This document shows, one piece after another, positions 42,782-51,185 of a DNA stretch of 64,000 nucleotides; the first letter of the stretch is position 1, and every line of letters begins with the position of its first letter. The position numbers and the translations under genes are program-made. Origin of the DNA: Lutimaribacter salitolerans (GTDB taxonomy: Bacteria > Pseudomonadota > Alphaproteobacteria > Rhodobacterales > Rhodobacteraceae); contig NZ_JBHUDD010000059.1 of assembly GCF_042677865.1 (NCBI RefSeq), positions 124,001 through 188,000 on the forward strand, given 5' to 3'. Under the pieces are notes generated by a model. That model saw nothing but the letters and a program-made list of their open reading frames with translations, searched no databases and was not told the origin of the DNA.

Positions 42782-43210
42782 ATGACACTCTCTCCTCCAG
42801 ATATGCTGTGTTTTGCGCTGTATTCCGCCACCCATGCCATGCAACAGGTGTACAAACCGCTGCTGGACCAGTTGGGCCTGACCTATCCGCAATACCTGCT
42901 GATGTCGGCTTTGTGGACGCAGGACGCCCGGACGGTCGGCGCATTGGGGCGCGATCTGGCGCTGGAATCCAACACGCTGACACCCCTGATCAAACGGCTT
43001 GAGGTGCGCGGACTTGTATCGCGACAGCGCGACCGCGCCGACGAGCGGCGCGTGATCGTGCGCCTGACGGATAAGGGGCACGAGATGCAGGCGCAGGCGC
43101 GGCACATCGCGGCCTGCGTTCTGGATCAGACGGGCCTGACGGCGGAACAGGCCCAGGCCCTGCGCGATCAGATCAACGACCTGAGTCACCGCCTGCGCGA
43201 TGCCGGGTAG
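42782..43210 (+). CDS. ohrR: MarR-family organic-peroxide sensor OhrR
   Basis: Redox-sensing repressor of 142 residues. The sensing cysteine is Cys10 in DMLCFALYSATHAM, the usual OhrR context, and the winged helix contains SALWTQDARTVGALGRDLAL with recognition helix ESNTLTPLIKRLEVRGL. Start at 42782 is preferred because the conserved N-terminus begins there; a frame from 42746 would run through the operator. Oxidation of Cys10 would release both the ohr and ohrR promoters. Confidence 0.93.
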   Translation: MTLSPPDMLCFALYSATHAMQQVYKPLLDQLGLTYPQYLLMSALWTQDARTVGALGRDLALESNTLTPLIKRLEVRGLVSRQRDRADERRVIVRLTDKGHEMQAQARHIAACVLDQTGLTAEQAQALRDQINDLSHRLRDAG

Positions 43211-43248
43211 CGCCGCAGCGCCAATCCTGTCGCGTCAAGGCAAAGGCT

Positions 43249-43268
43249 GGGTGGGCAATACCGCCCAT
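43249..43268 (-). terminator. Weak hairpin between convergent ohrR and ilvE
   Basis: TGGGC-AATACC-GCCCA, five pairs extended by imperfect GG/CC pairs, nine bases after the ilvE stop. No good T-run, so only a possible terminator. Confidence 0.35.
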
Positions 43269-43276
43269 CCCAAGGA

Positions 43277-44143
43277 TCAGCGGCGCACCAGTTTCTCGTA
43301 ATCCTCGGCCACTTCGCGGGTCAGCGCGCCGACCTCGAAATTGTAGTCGCCGATCTGGCCCACCGGGGTCACTTCGGCGGCGGTGCCGGTCAGCCAGCAC
43401 TGCTCGAACCCTTCCAGTTCGTCGGGCATGATGTGACGCTCGATCACCTCGACGCCCTTGTCCTTCAGCATCGCGATCACCGACTGGCGGGTGATCCCGT
43501 TCAGGAACGCGTCGGGCGTGGGCGTGTGCACCGCGCCGTCCTTGACGAAAAAGATGTTGGCCCCCGTCGCCTCGGCCACGTAGCCGCGATAGTCCATCAT
43601 CATCGCGTCCGAGCATCCCTTGGCCTCGGCCGCGTGCTTGGACATCGTTGCAATCATATACAAACCCGCCGCCTTGGCCTGGCTGGGCGCGGTGGCCGGG
43701 TCGGGGCGGCGCCACTTGGCGATGTCCAGCTTGGCACCCTTCATCTTGGCATCGCCATAGTAATTGCCCCAGGACCACACCGCCACGGCCATACGCACCG
43801 GGTTGCGGGCGCTGGCCACGCCCATATCCTCGCCCGCGCCGCGCCAGGCAAAGGCGCGCACATAGGCGTCGGTCAGGTTGTTGGCCTTCAGCGTCGCCTC
43901 TTTCGCGGCCTCGATCTCATCCACCGTATAGGGGATCTCGAAATCGATCAGGCGGCCCGATTTCAGAAGGCGTTCGGAATGTTCGCGGCTTTTGAAGATC
44001 TTGCCGCCATAGCACCGCTCGCCCTCGAACACCGAGCTGGCATAATGCAGCGCGTGGCTGAGTACATGCACCTGCGCGTCACGCCATTCTACCAGTTGAC
44101 CATCCAGCCAGATCTTGCCGTCCCGATCATCATAGCCCGCCAT
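43277..44143 (-). CDS. ilvE: Branched-chain amino-acid aminotransferase
   Basis: PLP fold-IV enzyme of 288 residues for the last step of leucine, isoleucine and valine synthesis. The PLP lysine is Lys157 in SQAKAAGLYMI. VHVLSHALHYASSVFEGERC near residue 25, YRGYVAEATGANIFFVKDG, LNGITRQSVI and TGTAAEVTPVGQIG are the family motifs. Start at 44143 agrees with family length. Divergent from petP with an inverted repeat in the gap. Confidence 0.94.
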   Translation of the reverse strand: MAGYDDRDGKIWLDGQLVEWRDAQVHVLSHALHYASSVFEGERCYGGKIFKSREHSERLLKSGRLIDFEIPYTVDEIEAAKEATLKANNLTDAYVRAFAWRGAGEDMGVASARNPVRMAVAVWSWGNYYGDAKMKGAKLDIAKWRRPDPATAPSQAKAAGLYMIATMSKHAAEAKGCSDAMMMDYRGYVAEATGANIFFVKDGAVHTPTPDAFLNGITRQSVIAMLKDKGVEVIERHIMPDELEGFEQCWLTGTAAEVTPVGQIGDYNFEVGALTREVAEDYEKLVRR

Positions 44144-44175
44144 TCGTCGTCTCCCGCGCTTGTGCTTTGCATTTG

Positions 44176-44215
44176 TTGCGCATTATACGTCCGGTTCGGA
44201 CATAAAGTTACGCAA
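44176..44215. promoter_or_regulatory. Nested inverted repeats between ilvE and petP
   Basis: Inner dyad GTCCG-GTT-CGGAC (44189-44201) lies within outer arms TTGCG (44176-44180) and CGCAA (44211-44215), with nearly the same centre. This is a candidate operator for the MarR-type PetP or for another regulator of the divergent pair. Confidence 0.5.
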
Positions 44216-44313
44216 AAACTGCGATTCGCTACCAGTTGCTTGTTGGAATGTCAACAAGGCTGACGTAAGCTGCCCGGCAAACAGGCAGATGGCGAAAGGC
44301 CGAAGGGGGGCAA

Positions 44314-44811
44314 ATGGCGGACCCGACCAGTGGCGAGAACCTGCTGTATCTGACGGACGAACAGTTGCGTCAGGGGATCGAGGCGATGTTCTTTGCCTAT
44401 CGCGGCTTTACCGCCGACCCCGACCGGATACTGGCCGATCTGGCCTATGGCCGCGCGCATCACCGTGCGGTGCATTTCATCAACCGCGCGCCGGGCACCA
44501 CGGTCAACAACCTGCTTGCCATTCTGGGTGTCACCAAGCAATCGCTGAACCGTGTCTTGCGCAGCCTGATCGAGGATGGCCTTGTACAAAGCAGGGTCGG
44601 CAGTTCGGACAAGCGCGAGCGGCATCTGTATCTGACTGATGCGGGACGGGCGCTGGAACAACGCCTGTCAGATGCGCAGCGCGCCCGGATGCGCACGGCC
44701 TATCGCGCTGCGGGTCCGCAGGCGGTGGCGGGATTCCGGCAGGTGCTTGAGGCGATGATGGACGCGGACATGAGACGGCGATACCAGGCCTTGAAGGAGA
44801 GCGGCGCATGA
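44314..44811 (+). CDS. petP: MarR-family regulator, PetP-like
   Basis: DNA-binding protein of 165 residues. Winged helix spans the middle: HRAVHFINRAPGTTVNNLLAIL, recognition helix TKQSLNRVLRSLIEDGL and wing SSDKRERHLYLTDAG. It overlaps the response-regulator gene by four bases. The pair of a MarR protein of this size and an OmpR-type regulator matches petP-petR of Rhodobacter, described there as needed for cytochrome bc1-dependent growth. The pet (fbc) operon itself is not in the window, so the name rests on gene order and size. Confidence 0.8.
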   Translation: MADPTSGENLLYLTDEQLRQGIEAMFFAYRGFTADPDRILADLAYGRAHHRAVHFINRAPGTTVNNLLAILGVTKQSLNRVLRSLIEDGLVQSRVGSSDKRERHLYLTDAGRALEQRLSDAQRARMRTAYRAAGPQAVAGFRQVLEAMMDADMRRRYQALKESGA

Positions 44812-45521
44812 GCGACGTGGACGCCCATCTGCTGATCGTTGACGATGACGAGCGTATCCGCAGCCTGCTGGCGCGGTTCCTGGTCAAGCACGGGTTTCTG
44901 GTGTCCACCGCCCGCGATGCTGCCCATGCGCGGCGTCTGCTGTCGGGGTTGGCGTTCGATCTGATCGTGATGGACGTGATGATGCCGGGCGAGGATGGCG
45001 TGGCCCTGACCCGCGCGATCCGCGACACCGATGCCACCCCGATCCTGCTGCTGACCGCCAAGGGCGAGACCAAGGACAGGATCGCCGGGCTGGAGGCCGG
45101 GGCGGATGACTACCTGCCCAAGCCGTTCGAGCCGCGCGAGCTGCTGCTGCGGATCAACGCGATCCTGCGGCGGATGCCCGAACCCGTGGCCGAAAGCACC
45201 GTGCCAAAGGTGCTGCATCTTGGCAACGTGCGCTATGACATCGAACGCGGCGAGTTGTGGAACGGGTCCGACCCGGTGCGCCTGACCGCGACGGAAAGCC
45301 AGTTGATGCGGATCTTTGCCGCGCAGCCGGGCGAGGCGATCACCCGCGCGCGGCTGGTCGAGGATCTGGGCCGGGGCGGGGCCGCGGCGGGCGGGCAGTC
45401 GCAGGAGCGCGCGGTTGATGTGCAGATCACCCGCCTCCGCCGCAAGCTGGAACAGGACCCCAAACAGCCGCGTTACCTGCAGACGGTGCGCGGATCGGGC
45501 TATATGCTGGCGCCGGATTGA
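44808..45521 (+). CDS. petR: OmpR-family response regulator, PetR-like
   Basis: Two-domain regulator, 237 residues. Receiver domain residues 8-122 with acidic pocket DDD at 14-16, phospho-acceptor Asp in LIVMDVMMPGEDGVAL near residue 57, and Lys in YLPKPFEP. C-terminal winged helix with LTATESQLMRIFAAQPGEAI and VDVQITRLRRKLE. There is no histidine kinase beside it, which also holds for petR in Rhodobacter. Start overlaps the petP stop (ATGA). Confidence 0.85.
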   Translation: MSDVDAHLLIVDDDERIRSLLARFLVKHGFLVSTARDAAHARRLLSGLAFDLIVMDVMMPGEDGVALTRAIRDTDATPILLLTAKGETKDRIAGLEAGADDYLPKPFEPRELLLRINAILRRMPEPVAESTVPKVLHLGNVRYDIERGELWNGSDPVRLTATESQLMRIFAAQPGEAITRARLVEDLGRGGAAAGGQSQERAVDVQITRLRRKLEQDPKQPRYLQTVRGSGYMLAPD

Positions 45522-45596
45522 ACCCCGTTTTGCGCGCCGGTTTTGCGACCCGTTTTGAGCCTTGTCGGGGCGCTGTGCGCGTGGCACGGTCGGGTG

Positions 45597-45625
45597 CCTC
45601 CGGCGGGAGTTTATCTGGCAAGATG
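45597..45625 (+). repeat. Dispersed intergenic repeat, copy 3 (partial)
   Basis: CTCC-GGCG-GGAG followed by TTTATCTGGCAAGATGAAG, matching the 3' part of copy 2 (CTCC-CCC-GGAG, TTTT, GGCAAGATGAAGG). Its tail runs into AAAGGACAG, which serves as ribosome site for the next gene. Confidence 0.6.
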
Positions 45626-45641
45626 AAGATGAAAGGACAGC

Positions 45642-46571
45642 ATGGGAACCGCGATCTACTGGCATGACGACTGCCTGAACCACCTGACACCGGCGGGCCA
45701 CCCCGAGCAGGTGGCACGGCTGACGGCCCTGCGCCCTACGCTTGAGGCGATCTCGGGGCCCGAGTGGCGCGAGGCCCCTCTGGGCGAGGATGCCGCGATC
45801 CTGCGGGGCCATCCGGCGGCGTATCTGGAGAAGATCCTGGCCGCCGCGCCCGAAGCGGGCAGCGTGCAACTGGATGACGACACGCATATGTCGCCCGGAT
45901 CGGTGGCCGCCGCGCGGCGCGGGCTGGGCGGGGCGATTGCTGCGGTCGATGCGGTGATGGCGGGCGAGGTGGGCAATGCCTTTGTCGCCACGCGCCCGCC
46001 GGGGCACCACGCCGAACGCACGCGGCACATGGGGTTCTGTCTGTTCGGCAATCTCGCACTGGCCGCCATGCACGCGATGGAGGTGCACGGGCTGTCCCGC
46101 GTGGCGGTGGTGGATTTCGACGTGCATCACGGCAACGGCACGCAGGATCTGCTGTGGGACGAGGCGCGCGCGCTGTTTTTCTCGTCTCATCAGATGCCGC
46201 TGTGGCCGGGCAGTGGCGCGCCGGACGAACGCGGCGCGCATGATCAGATCGTGAACCTGCCGCTGGACCCGATGAGCGGCGGGGCCGAGATGCGCGCGGT
46301 CTACGAGGCGCAGGTGTTTCCGCGCATCGACGCCTACCAGCCCGAATTGCTGCTGATCTCTGCCGGGTTCGACGCGCATCGCGCCGATCCGCTGGCCAAT
46401 CTGAACTGGGAAACCGATGATTTCGTCTGGCTGACGCAGCGCCTGTGCGCTCTGGCCGCGAAACATTGCGCGGGGCGGGTGGTATCCGTGCTGGAGGGCG
46501 GTTACGATCTGAACGCCTTGGCGGCCAGTGCCGCCGCCCATGTCAACGCATTGAAGGACGCCAGCGCATGA
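45642..46571 (+). CDS. Histone-deacetylase-family protein
   Basis: Zinc-dependent deacetylase of 309 residues, arginase-deacetylase fold. The active site is well kept: RPPGHHAERTRHMGFC (tandem His near 125), VVDFDVHHGNGTQDL (zinc Asp and His), SAGFDAHRADPL (second zinc Asp) and LEGGYDL. Bacterial members act on acetylated small molecules such as polyamines, or on proteins. Given three polyamine-type importers in the window, acetylpolyamine is possible but unproved. The xseB start overlaps its stop (ATGA). Confidence 0.92.
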   Translation: MGTAIYWHDDCLNHLTPAGHPEQVARLTALRPTLEAISGPEWREAPLGEDAAILRGHPAAYLEKILAAAPEAGSVQLDDDTHMSPGSVAAARRGLGGAIAAVDAVMAGEVGNAFVATRPPGHHAERTRHMGFCLFGNLALAAMHAMEVHGLSRVAVVDFDVHHGNGTQDLLWDEARALFFSSHQMPLWPGSGAPDERGAHDQIVNLPLDPMSGGAEMRAVYEAQVFPRIDAYQPELLLISAGFDAHRADPLANLNWETDDFVWLTQRLCALAAKHCAGRVVSVLEGGYDLNALAASAAAHVNALKDASA

Positions 46572-46810
46572 CTGACAAACCCGTGGACGAGATGACATTC
46601 GAAGACGCCATGCGCGCCTTGGAAGAGGTGGTGGGCAAGCTGGAGCGCGGCGATGTTCCGCTGGAGGATTCCATTGCCCTGTACGAGCGTGGGGCGGCGT
46701 TGAAGAAACGCTGCGAGGCCAAGCTGAAAGAGGCCGAGGAAAAGGTCGCCGCGATCACCCTGGATGGCGAGGGCACCCCGACAGGGGTCACCCCGGTCGA
46801 CGGGCTGTAA
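46568..46810 (+). CDS. xseB: Exodeoxyribonuclease VII small subunit
   Basis: 80-residue subunit of exonuclease VII, which degrades single-stranded DNA. MTFEDAMRALEEVVGKLERG and PLEDSIALYERGAALKKRCE are the XseB signatures. It is the first of the xseB-ispA-dxs string found in many proteobacteria; ispA starts five bases on. The large subunit XseA is not here. Confidence 0.95.
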   Translation: MTDKPVDEMTFEDAMRALEEVVGKLERGDVPLEDSIALYERGAALKKRCEAKLKEAEEKVAAITLDGEGTPTGVTPVDGL

Positions 46811-46815
46811 CCCGC

Positions 46816-47682
46816 GTGCTGGATCAGGCGCTGAAGGAAACCGCGGATCGGGTGCAGACGCATCTGGACCTGTGCATCGGCCAGTATGACGGCACGGTGG
46901 CGCAGGCGATGACCTATGCCAGCCGCGGGGGCAAGCGGATGCGCGCGCTGCTGGTGCTTGAAGGCGCGGCGCTGCATGGTGTGACGCCGGATCAGGCGGT
47001 CTGGTCGGCGGCGGCGATCGAGGCGCTGCACGCTTATTCGCTGGTGCATGACGATCTGCCCTGTATGGACGATGACGACGAACGCCGCGGCATGCCCACG
47101 GTACACCGGCAGTGGGACGAGGCGACTGCGGTTCTGGCCGGTGACGCGCTTCAGACGCTGGCGTTCGAAATGCTGGCCGATCCTCGTGGCCATCCCGATG
47201 CGGCGGTGCGCGCCGATCTGGTGCTGTCGCTGGCGCGGGCGGCCGGGGCGGGCGGCATGGTACATGGTCAGGCGCTGGATATTGCCGCCGAAAGCGCCGA
47301 TGTGCCCCTGACGCTGGACCAGATCACCGCCTTGCAGGCGGGCAAGACCGGGGCGCTGATCACGTGGTCGGCCTGCGTGGGGCCGGTTCTGGCGCAGGCC
47401 GATCAGGCGCCGTTGCGGGCCTATGGCGATGCCATCGGGCTGGCCTTTCAGATCGCCGACGATGTGCTGGACGTGACCGGCGATGCCGCGGCGATGGGCA
47501 AGGCCGTGGGCAAGGATGCCGCCGCGGGCAAGGCCACATTCGTGTCACTGCTGGGTCTGGACGCGGCAAAGCGTCGTGCCGCCGATCTGGTGACCGAGGC
47601 CTGTGACGCCCTAACTGTGTATGGCGACAGGGCAGACTGCTTGCGGCAGGCCGCGCGGTTCGTTATCTCGCGCGACAGCTAA
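46816..47682 (+). CDS. ispA: Polyprenyl synthetase, farnesyl diphosphate synthase IspA
   Basis: Condenses isopentenyl diphosphate with allylic diphosphates to farnesyl diphosphate. 288 residues from a GTG start. First aspartate-rich motif DDLPCMDDDDERRG near residue 80, second DDVLDVTGD near residue 215, plus GGKRMRALLVL at 35. Lies between xseB and dxs, so the early isoprenoid steps are co-expressed. Assignment is secure. Confidence 0.94.
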   Translation: MLDQALKETADRVQTHLDLCIGQYDGTVAQAMTYASRGGKRMRALLVLEGAALHGVTPDQAVWSAAAIEALHAYSLVHDDLPCMDDDDERRGMPTVHRQWDEATAVLAGDALQTLAFEMLADPRGHPDAAVRADLVLSLARAAGAGGMVHGQALDIAAESADVPLTLDQITALQAGKTGALITWSACVGPVLAQADQAPLRAYGDAIGLAFQIADDVLDVTGDAAAMGKAVGKDAAAGKATFVSLLGLDAAKRRAADLVTEACDALTVYGDRADCLRQAARFVISRDS

Positions 47683-47707
47683 GCCAACCCCCGGGAGGGG
47701 TGCCAGA

Positions 47708-49633
47708 ATGACCAAACGACCCACCACACCGCTGCTGGATACCATCCACGCCCCCGCCGACATGAAGCGGCTGAGCGACACGCAACTGCGGCAACTGGCC
47801 GACGAACTGCGCGCCGAGACGATTTCCGCCGTGTCCGAGACCGGCGGCCATCTGGGCGCAGGTCTGGGTGTGGTCGAACTGACCGTGGCACTGCATGCGG
47901 TGTTCGACACGCCGCGCGACAAGCTGATCTGGGACGTGTCGCACCAGTCCTATCCGCACAAGATCCTGACCGGACGGCGCGACCGCATCCGCACGATCCG
48001 GCAAAAGGGCGGGCTGAGCGGGTTCACCAAGCGGTCCGAGTCGCCCTATGATCCGTTCGGCGCGGCCCATTCCAGCACCTCGATCAGCGCGGCCCTCGGC
48101 TATGCGGTGGCGCGTGATCTGGGTGGCAGCATCGACAGCGGGCTGGGCGATGCCATCGCGGTGATCGGCGACGGCGCGATGAGTGCCGGCATGGCGTTCG
48201 AGGCGATGAACAACGCCGGCCACCTGAAAAAGCGCATGATCGTGATCCTGAACGACAACGAGATGAGCATCGCACCGCCGGTGGGCGCGCTGTCGTCCTA
48301 CCTGAGCCGGCTTTATGCCGGAGAGCCGTTTCAGGAGTTCAAGGCCGCCGCCAAGGGCGCGGTCAGCCTGCTGCCCGAACCCTTCCGCGAAGGAGCCAAG
48401 CGCGCCAAGGACATGCTCAAAGGCATGGCCGTCGGCGGCACCCTGTTCGAGGCGCTGGGGTTCTCCTATGTCGGGCCGATCGACGGGCATGATTTCGACC
48501 AGCTTCTGCCGGTGTTGCGGACGGTCAAGGCGCGCTCTACCGGGCCGATGCTGATCCATGTGCTGACGAAAAAGGGCAAGGGCTATGCCCCCGCCGAAAG
48601 CGCGCGCGACGGCGGCCATGCGACGGCGAAATTCGACGTGCTGACCGGCAAGCAAAAGAAGTCGCCCAGCAACGCCCCCAGCTATACCGAGGTGTTCGGC
48701 CGCACGCTGACCGCGCTGGCGGCCTGCGATCCGCGCATCTGTGCGGTGACGGCGGCCATGCCCGGCGGTACCGGGCTGGACCTGATGGCGGAACGCTATC
48801 CCAGCCGCGTGTTCGACGTTGGCATTGCCGAGCAACACGGTGTGACCTTTGCTGCAGCCCTGGCTGCCGGCGGTATGCGCCCGTTCTGCGCGATGTATTC
48901 GACATTCCTGCAACGCGGCTACGATCAGGTCGTGCATGACGTGGCGATCCAGCGCCTGCCGGTGCGCTTTGCCATTGATCGCGCGGGTCTGGTCGGGGCC
49001 GATGGGGCCACCCACGCGGGGTCGTTCGACGTGGCCTATATGGCGAACCTGCCGGGCATGGTGGTGATGGCGGCAGCGGACGAGGCCGAGCTGACCCACA
49101 TGGTCGCCACCGCCGCCGCGCATGATGACGGTCCGATTGCGTTCCGCTATCCGCGCGGCGAGGGGTCGGGCGTGACCATGCCCGAACGTGGCGAGGTGCT
49201 GGAAATCGGCAAGGGCCGGATGATCCACACCGGCAGCCGCGTGGCGATCCTGTCCTTCGGCACCCGTTTGGGCGCGGTGATGGACGCCTGCGAGGCATTG
49301 GGCGCGCGCGGCATCACGCCCACCGTGGCCGACGCGCGCTTTGCCAAGCCGCTGGACCGCGACCTGATCCTCGGGCTCGCCCGCGATCACGAGGCGCTGA
49401 TCACCATCGAGGAAGGCGCGGTCGGCGGGTTCGGCAGCCATGTCGCGCAACTGCTGTCGGATGAGGGCGTGTTCGATGCGGGGCTGCGGTTCCGGTCGAT
49501 GGTGCTGCCCGACACCTTCATCGACCAGTCCAGCCCCGAGGATATGTACGCTACCGCCAGGCTGAACGCCCCCGATATCGAATCCAAGGTGCTCGAGGTT
49601 CTGGGCGTCGAGGTGATGGGCAAGCGGGCCTAG
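47708..49633 (+). CDS. dxs: 1-deoxy-D-xylulose-5-phosphate synthase
   Basis: First enzyme of the MEP isoprenoid route, joining pyruvate and glyceraldehyde 3-phosphate. 641 residues. TPP motif GDGAMSAGMAFEAMNNAG near residue 150, GGHLGAGLGVVE near 45, catalytic Glu in DVGIAEQHGVTFAA near 375, and transketolase C-domain. Start at 47708 with GGGAGGGG upstream. Its TAG shares a CTAG with the stop of the convergent gene. Confidence 0.96.
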   Translation: MTKRPTTPLLDTIHAPADMKRLSDTQLRQLADELRAETISAVSETGGHLGAGLGVVELTVALHAVFDTPRDKLIWDVSHQSYPHKILTGRRDRIRTIRQKGGLSGFTKRSESPYDPFGAAHSSTSISAALGYAVARDLGGSIDSGLGDAIAVIGDGAMSAGMAFEAMNNAGHLKKRMIVILNDNEMSIAPPVGALSSYLSRLYAGEPFQEFKAAAKGAVSLLPEPFREGAKRAKDMLKGMAVGGTLFEALGFSYVGPIDGHDFDQLLPVLRTVKARSTGPMLIHVLTKKGKGYAPAESARDGGHATAKFDVLTGKQKKSPSNAPSYTEVFGRTLTALAACDPRICAVTAAMPGGTGLDLMAERYPSRVFDVGIAEQHGVTFAAALAAGGMRPFCAMYSTFLQRGYDQVVHDVAIQRLPVRFAIDRAGLVGADGATHAGSFDVAYMANLPGMVVMAAADEAELTHMVATAAAHDDGPIAFRYPRGEGSGVTMPERGEVLEIGKGRMIHTGSRVAILSFGTRLGAVMDACEALGARGITPTVADARFAKPLDRDLILGLARDHEALITIEEGAVGGFGSHVAQLLSDEGVFDAGLRFRSMVLPDTFIDQSSPEDMYATARLNAPDIESKVLEVLGVEVMGKRA

Positions 49634-49959
49634 GTTTCGGCCATGTAAGGCCCGCGGTCCGGTGTTCGCGCGGTCAGCGTGGTTGCAGCTCCGATTTGCA
49701 AGGGCTGCGCGCTGCTTGCCATGATCACCGGGCCATCGTCTGTCTGCACCAGCACGATCCAGAACGGCACAGCGCCGGTGGGCGATCCCAGCGGGGTGAC
49801 ATGCACCTCGGTGCAGGCGGTGACGGTGCCGTGGCGGGATTTTGTGCTGCTGCTCAGCGCGGTGCCGCCGCAGCGCGGGCAGAATCCGCGCGCGATCTGG
49901 AACACATAGGCGCAGCCCGAGCAGGTGAACAGGCGCAGGCCGGTGGGTTGGTCGGTCAT
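49630..49959 (-). CDS. DUF35-type zinc-ribbon/OB-fold protein, thiolase partner
   Basis: 109-residue protein. Zinc ribbon with cysteine pairs CSGC and CPRC (residues 13-31), then an OB-fold (VTACTEVHVTPLG... and PFWIVLVQTDDGPVIMASS). Such DUF35 proteins bind next to thiolase-like enzymes; in steroid breakdown they activate the aldolase Ltp2 as part of ChsH2. Start at 49959 overlaps the thiolase-like stop by four bases, so the two are translated together. Its stop shares a CTAG with dxs. Confidence 0.88.
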   Translation of the reverse strand: MTDQPTGLRLFTCSGCAYVFQIARGFCPRCGGTALSSSTKSRHGTVTACTEVHVTPLGSPTGAVPFWIVLVQTDDGPVIMASSAQPLQIGAATTLTARTPDRGPYMAET

Positions 49960-51068
49960 GGCCGCGCCTCCAGCACCATGCTGACATTGGCGGAAAACAC
50001 CCCGCCATCGGCATGGATGAATCCGCGCCTGTGCGCGGCGTCGGCGCGCAGACGGCGGGTGATCTCGACGATATGCGCCATGCCGCCCGCCACGCCGGGG
50101 TGGCCATAGGACAGCAACCCGCCGTGGGTGTTCAGCGGCAGCGCGCCATCGTGGTCGAACCGCCCCGCGCGCGTGTCGGCGGGGGCTTGCCCAGGGGCAC
50201 AAAAACCGCAGGCCTCAAGAAACATCGCCAGCGTCACCGTGAAGCTGTCATAGATCGCCAGCCGGTCGATATCGGCCGGGGTGCAGCCTGCCTGCGCCAT
50301 CGCGGCTGCTGCGGACTGGCGCGCGCCAAGGGCCACATCGGCCGGGGATTGCGTAAGGTGTTGGTGGGTATGAGCCTGCGCCGTGCCGGTGATGGCGATG
50401 CCGTTTTCGCTGGCGGATACCAGAACCGCCGCCGCGCCATCGGACACCGGGCAGCAATCCAGCAGCTTCAGAGGCAGGGCGATGGGCCGACTGGCCATCA
50501 CATCCTCAACCGTGACCTGTTTCCGAAACTGGGCGCCCGGCGTCATGCAGGCATGGCGGCGCATCAGCACGGCCAGTTCTGCCAGATCCTCCTGTCGCAG
50601 CCCGCGGGCGTGTAGGTACTGCGAGGCGACCAACCCGTAATAGGCAGGCACAGACCCGCCTTGCGTGACCTCGTGATCATGCTCGCCCACCTCGGCCAGG
50701 GTGCGGGCAGCGTCGCCTGCCGCATGGCCGCTGCGGCGGTTTTCACCTGCAACCACCAGCACATTTCGCGCCGCCCCCGCTGTGACTAGGTGCCGGGCCA
50801 GGGCGACCATGGCCAACCCAGTGGCCCCGCCCGCCTGCACGCCATGGGCATAGGCAGGGCTGAGGCCGAAATACTCGGCAAAGCGCGTGGCGGGCATCAG
50901 GTGAGGGGCGACGGTGGAATACCCCAGCAAAAGGCCGTCCACCTGCCCGCGCCCGATCCCTGCATCCGCCAGCGCGGCGGTTGCCGCCTCGGCCTGCAAG
51001 TCCAGCGAGGTCTTTGGCGCATGATTGCCAAATCCGGTCATGGCAACACCAGTGATGTAGGCGGTCAT
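49956..51068 (-). CDS. Thiolase-like protein (SCP-x/Ltp2 group) without the usual catalytic cysteines
   Basis: 370 residues with the thiolase fold (AYITGVAMTGFG start; VVAGENRRSG; GGLLSYGHPGVAGG). At the place of the nucleophilic cysteine it reads HGVQAGGATGLAMV, and the C-terminal cysteine site reads HADGGVFSANVSM; the GHP histidine is kept. It therefore probably does not do a normal thiolase reaction. Together with the DUF35 partner it resembles the Ltp2-ChsH2 retro-aldolase, and a YDSF motif (LAIYDSFTVTL) supports that group. Start at 51068; upstream lies an IclR gene and operator. Function is inference. Confidence 0.82.
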   Translation of the reverse strand: MTAYITGVAMTGFGNHAPKTSLDLQAEAATAALADAGIGRGQVDGLLLGYSTVAPHLMPATRFAEYFGLSPAYAHGVQAGGATGLAMVALARHLVTAGAARNVLVVAGENRRSGHAAGDAARTLAEVGEHDHEVTQGGSVPAYYGLVASQYLHARGLRQEDLAELAVLMRRHACMTPGAQFRKQVTVEDVMASRPIALPLKLLDCCPVSDGAAAVLVSASENGIAITGTAQAHTHQHLTQSPADVALGARQSAAAAMAQAGCTPADIDRLAIYDSFTVTLAMFLEACGFCAPGQAPADTRAGRFDHDGALPLNTHGGLLSYGHPGVAGGMAHIVEITRRLRADAAHRRGFIHADGGVFSANVSMVLEARP

Positions 51069-51142
51069 CGGGGCTTGGCTCCTGTCGGTCGGAAAGCTGA
51101 TCAATGCCAGCCTTCTGGACAGTCTATAACCGAAAACTTGAT

Positions 51143-51185
51143 TTTGTCCATATTTGAGTTTAGTAAGTCCATAAATATGGACAAA
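51143..51185. promoter_or_regulatory. Long inverted repeat, likely IclR operator
   Basis: Perfect 13-bp arms TTTGTCCATATTT (51143-51155) and AAATATGGACAAA (51173-51185) flank 17 bases, which contain a further half-site making GTCCAT-AAAT-ATGGAC (51167-51182). The right arm overlaps the start codon of the IclR gene. It lies between the divergent thiolase-like and IclR genes and probably controls both. Confidence 0.72.

Noticed and set aside
44700..46598. 632-codon minus-strand frame over petR and the deacetylase-like gene
   Set aside because: Shadow of two genes with full motifs on the plus strand.
47663..50107. 814-codon minus-strand frame over dxs
   Set aside because: Antisense to dxs; low-complexity Arg/His/Gln product.
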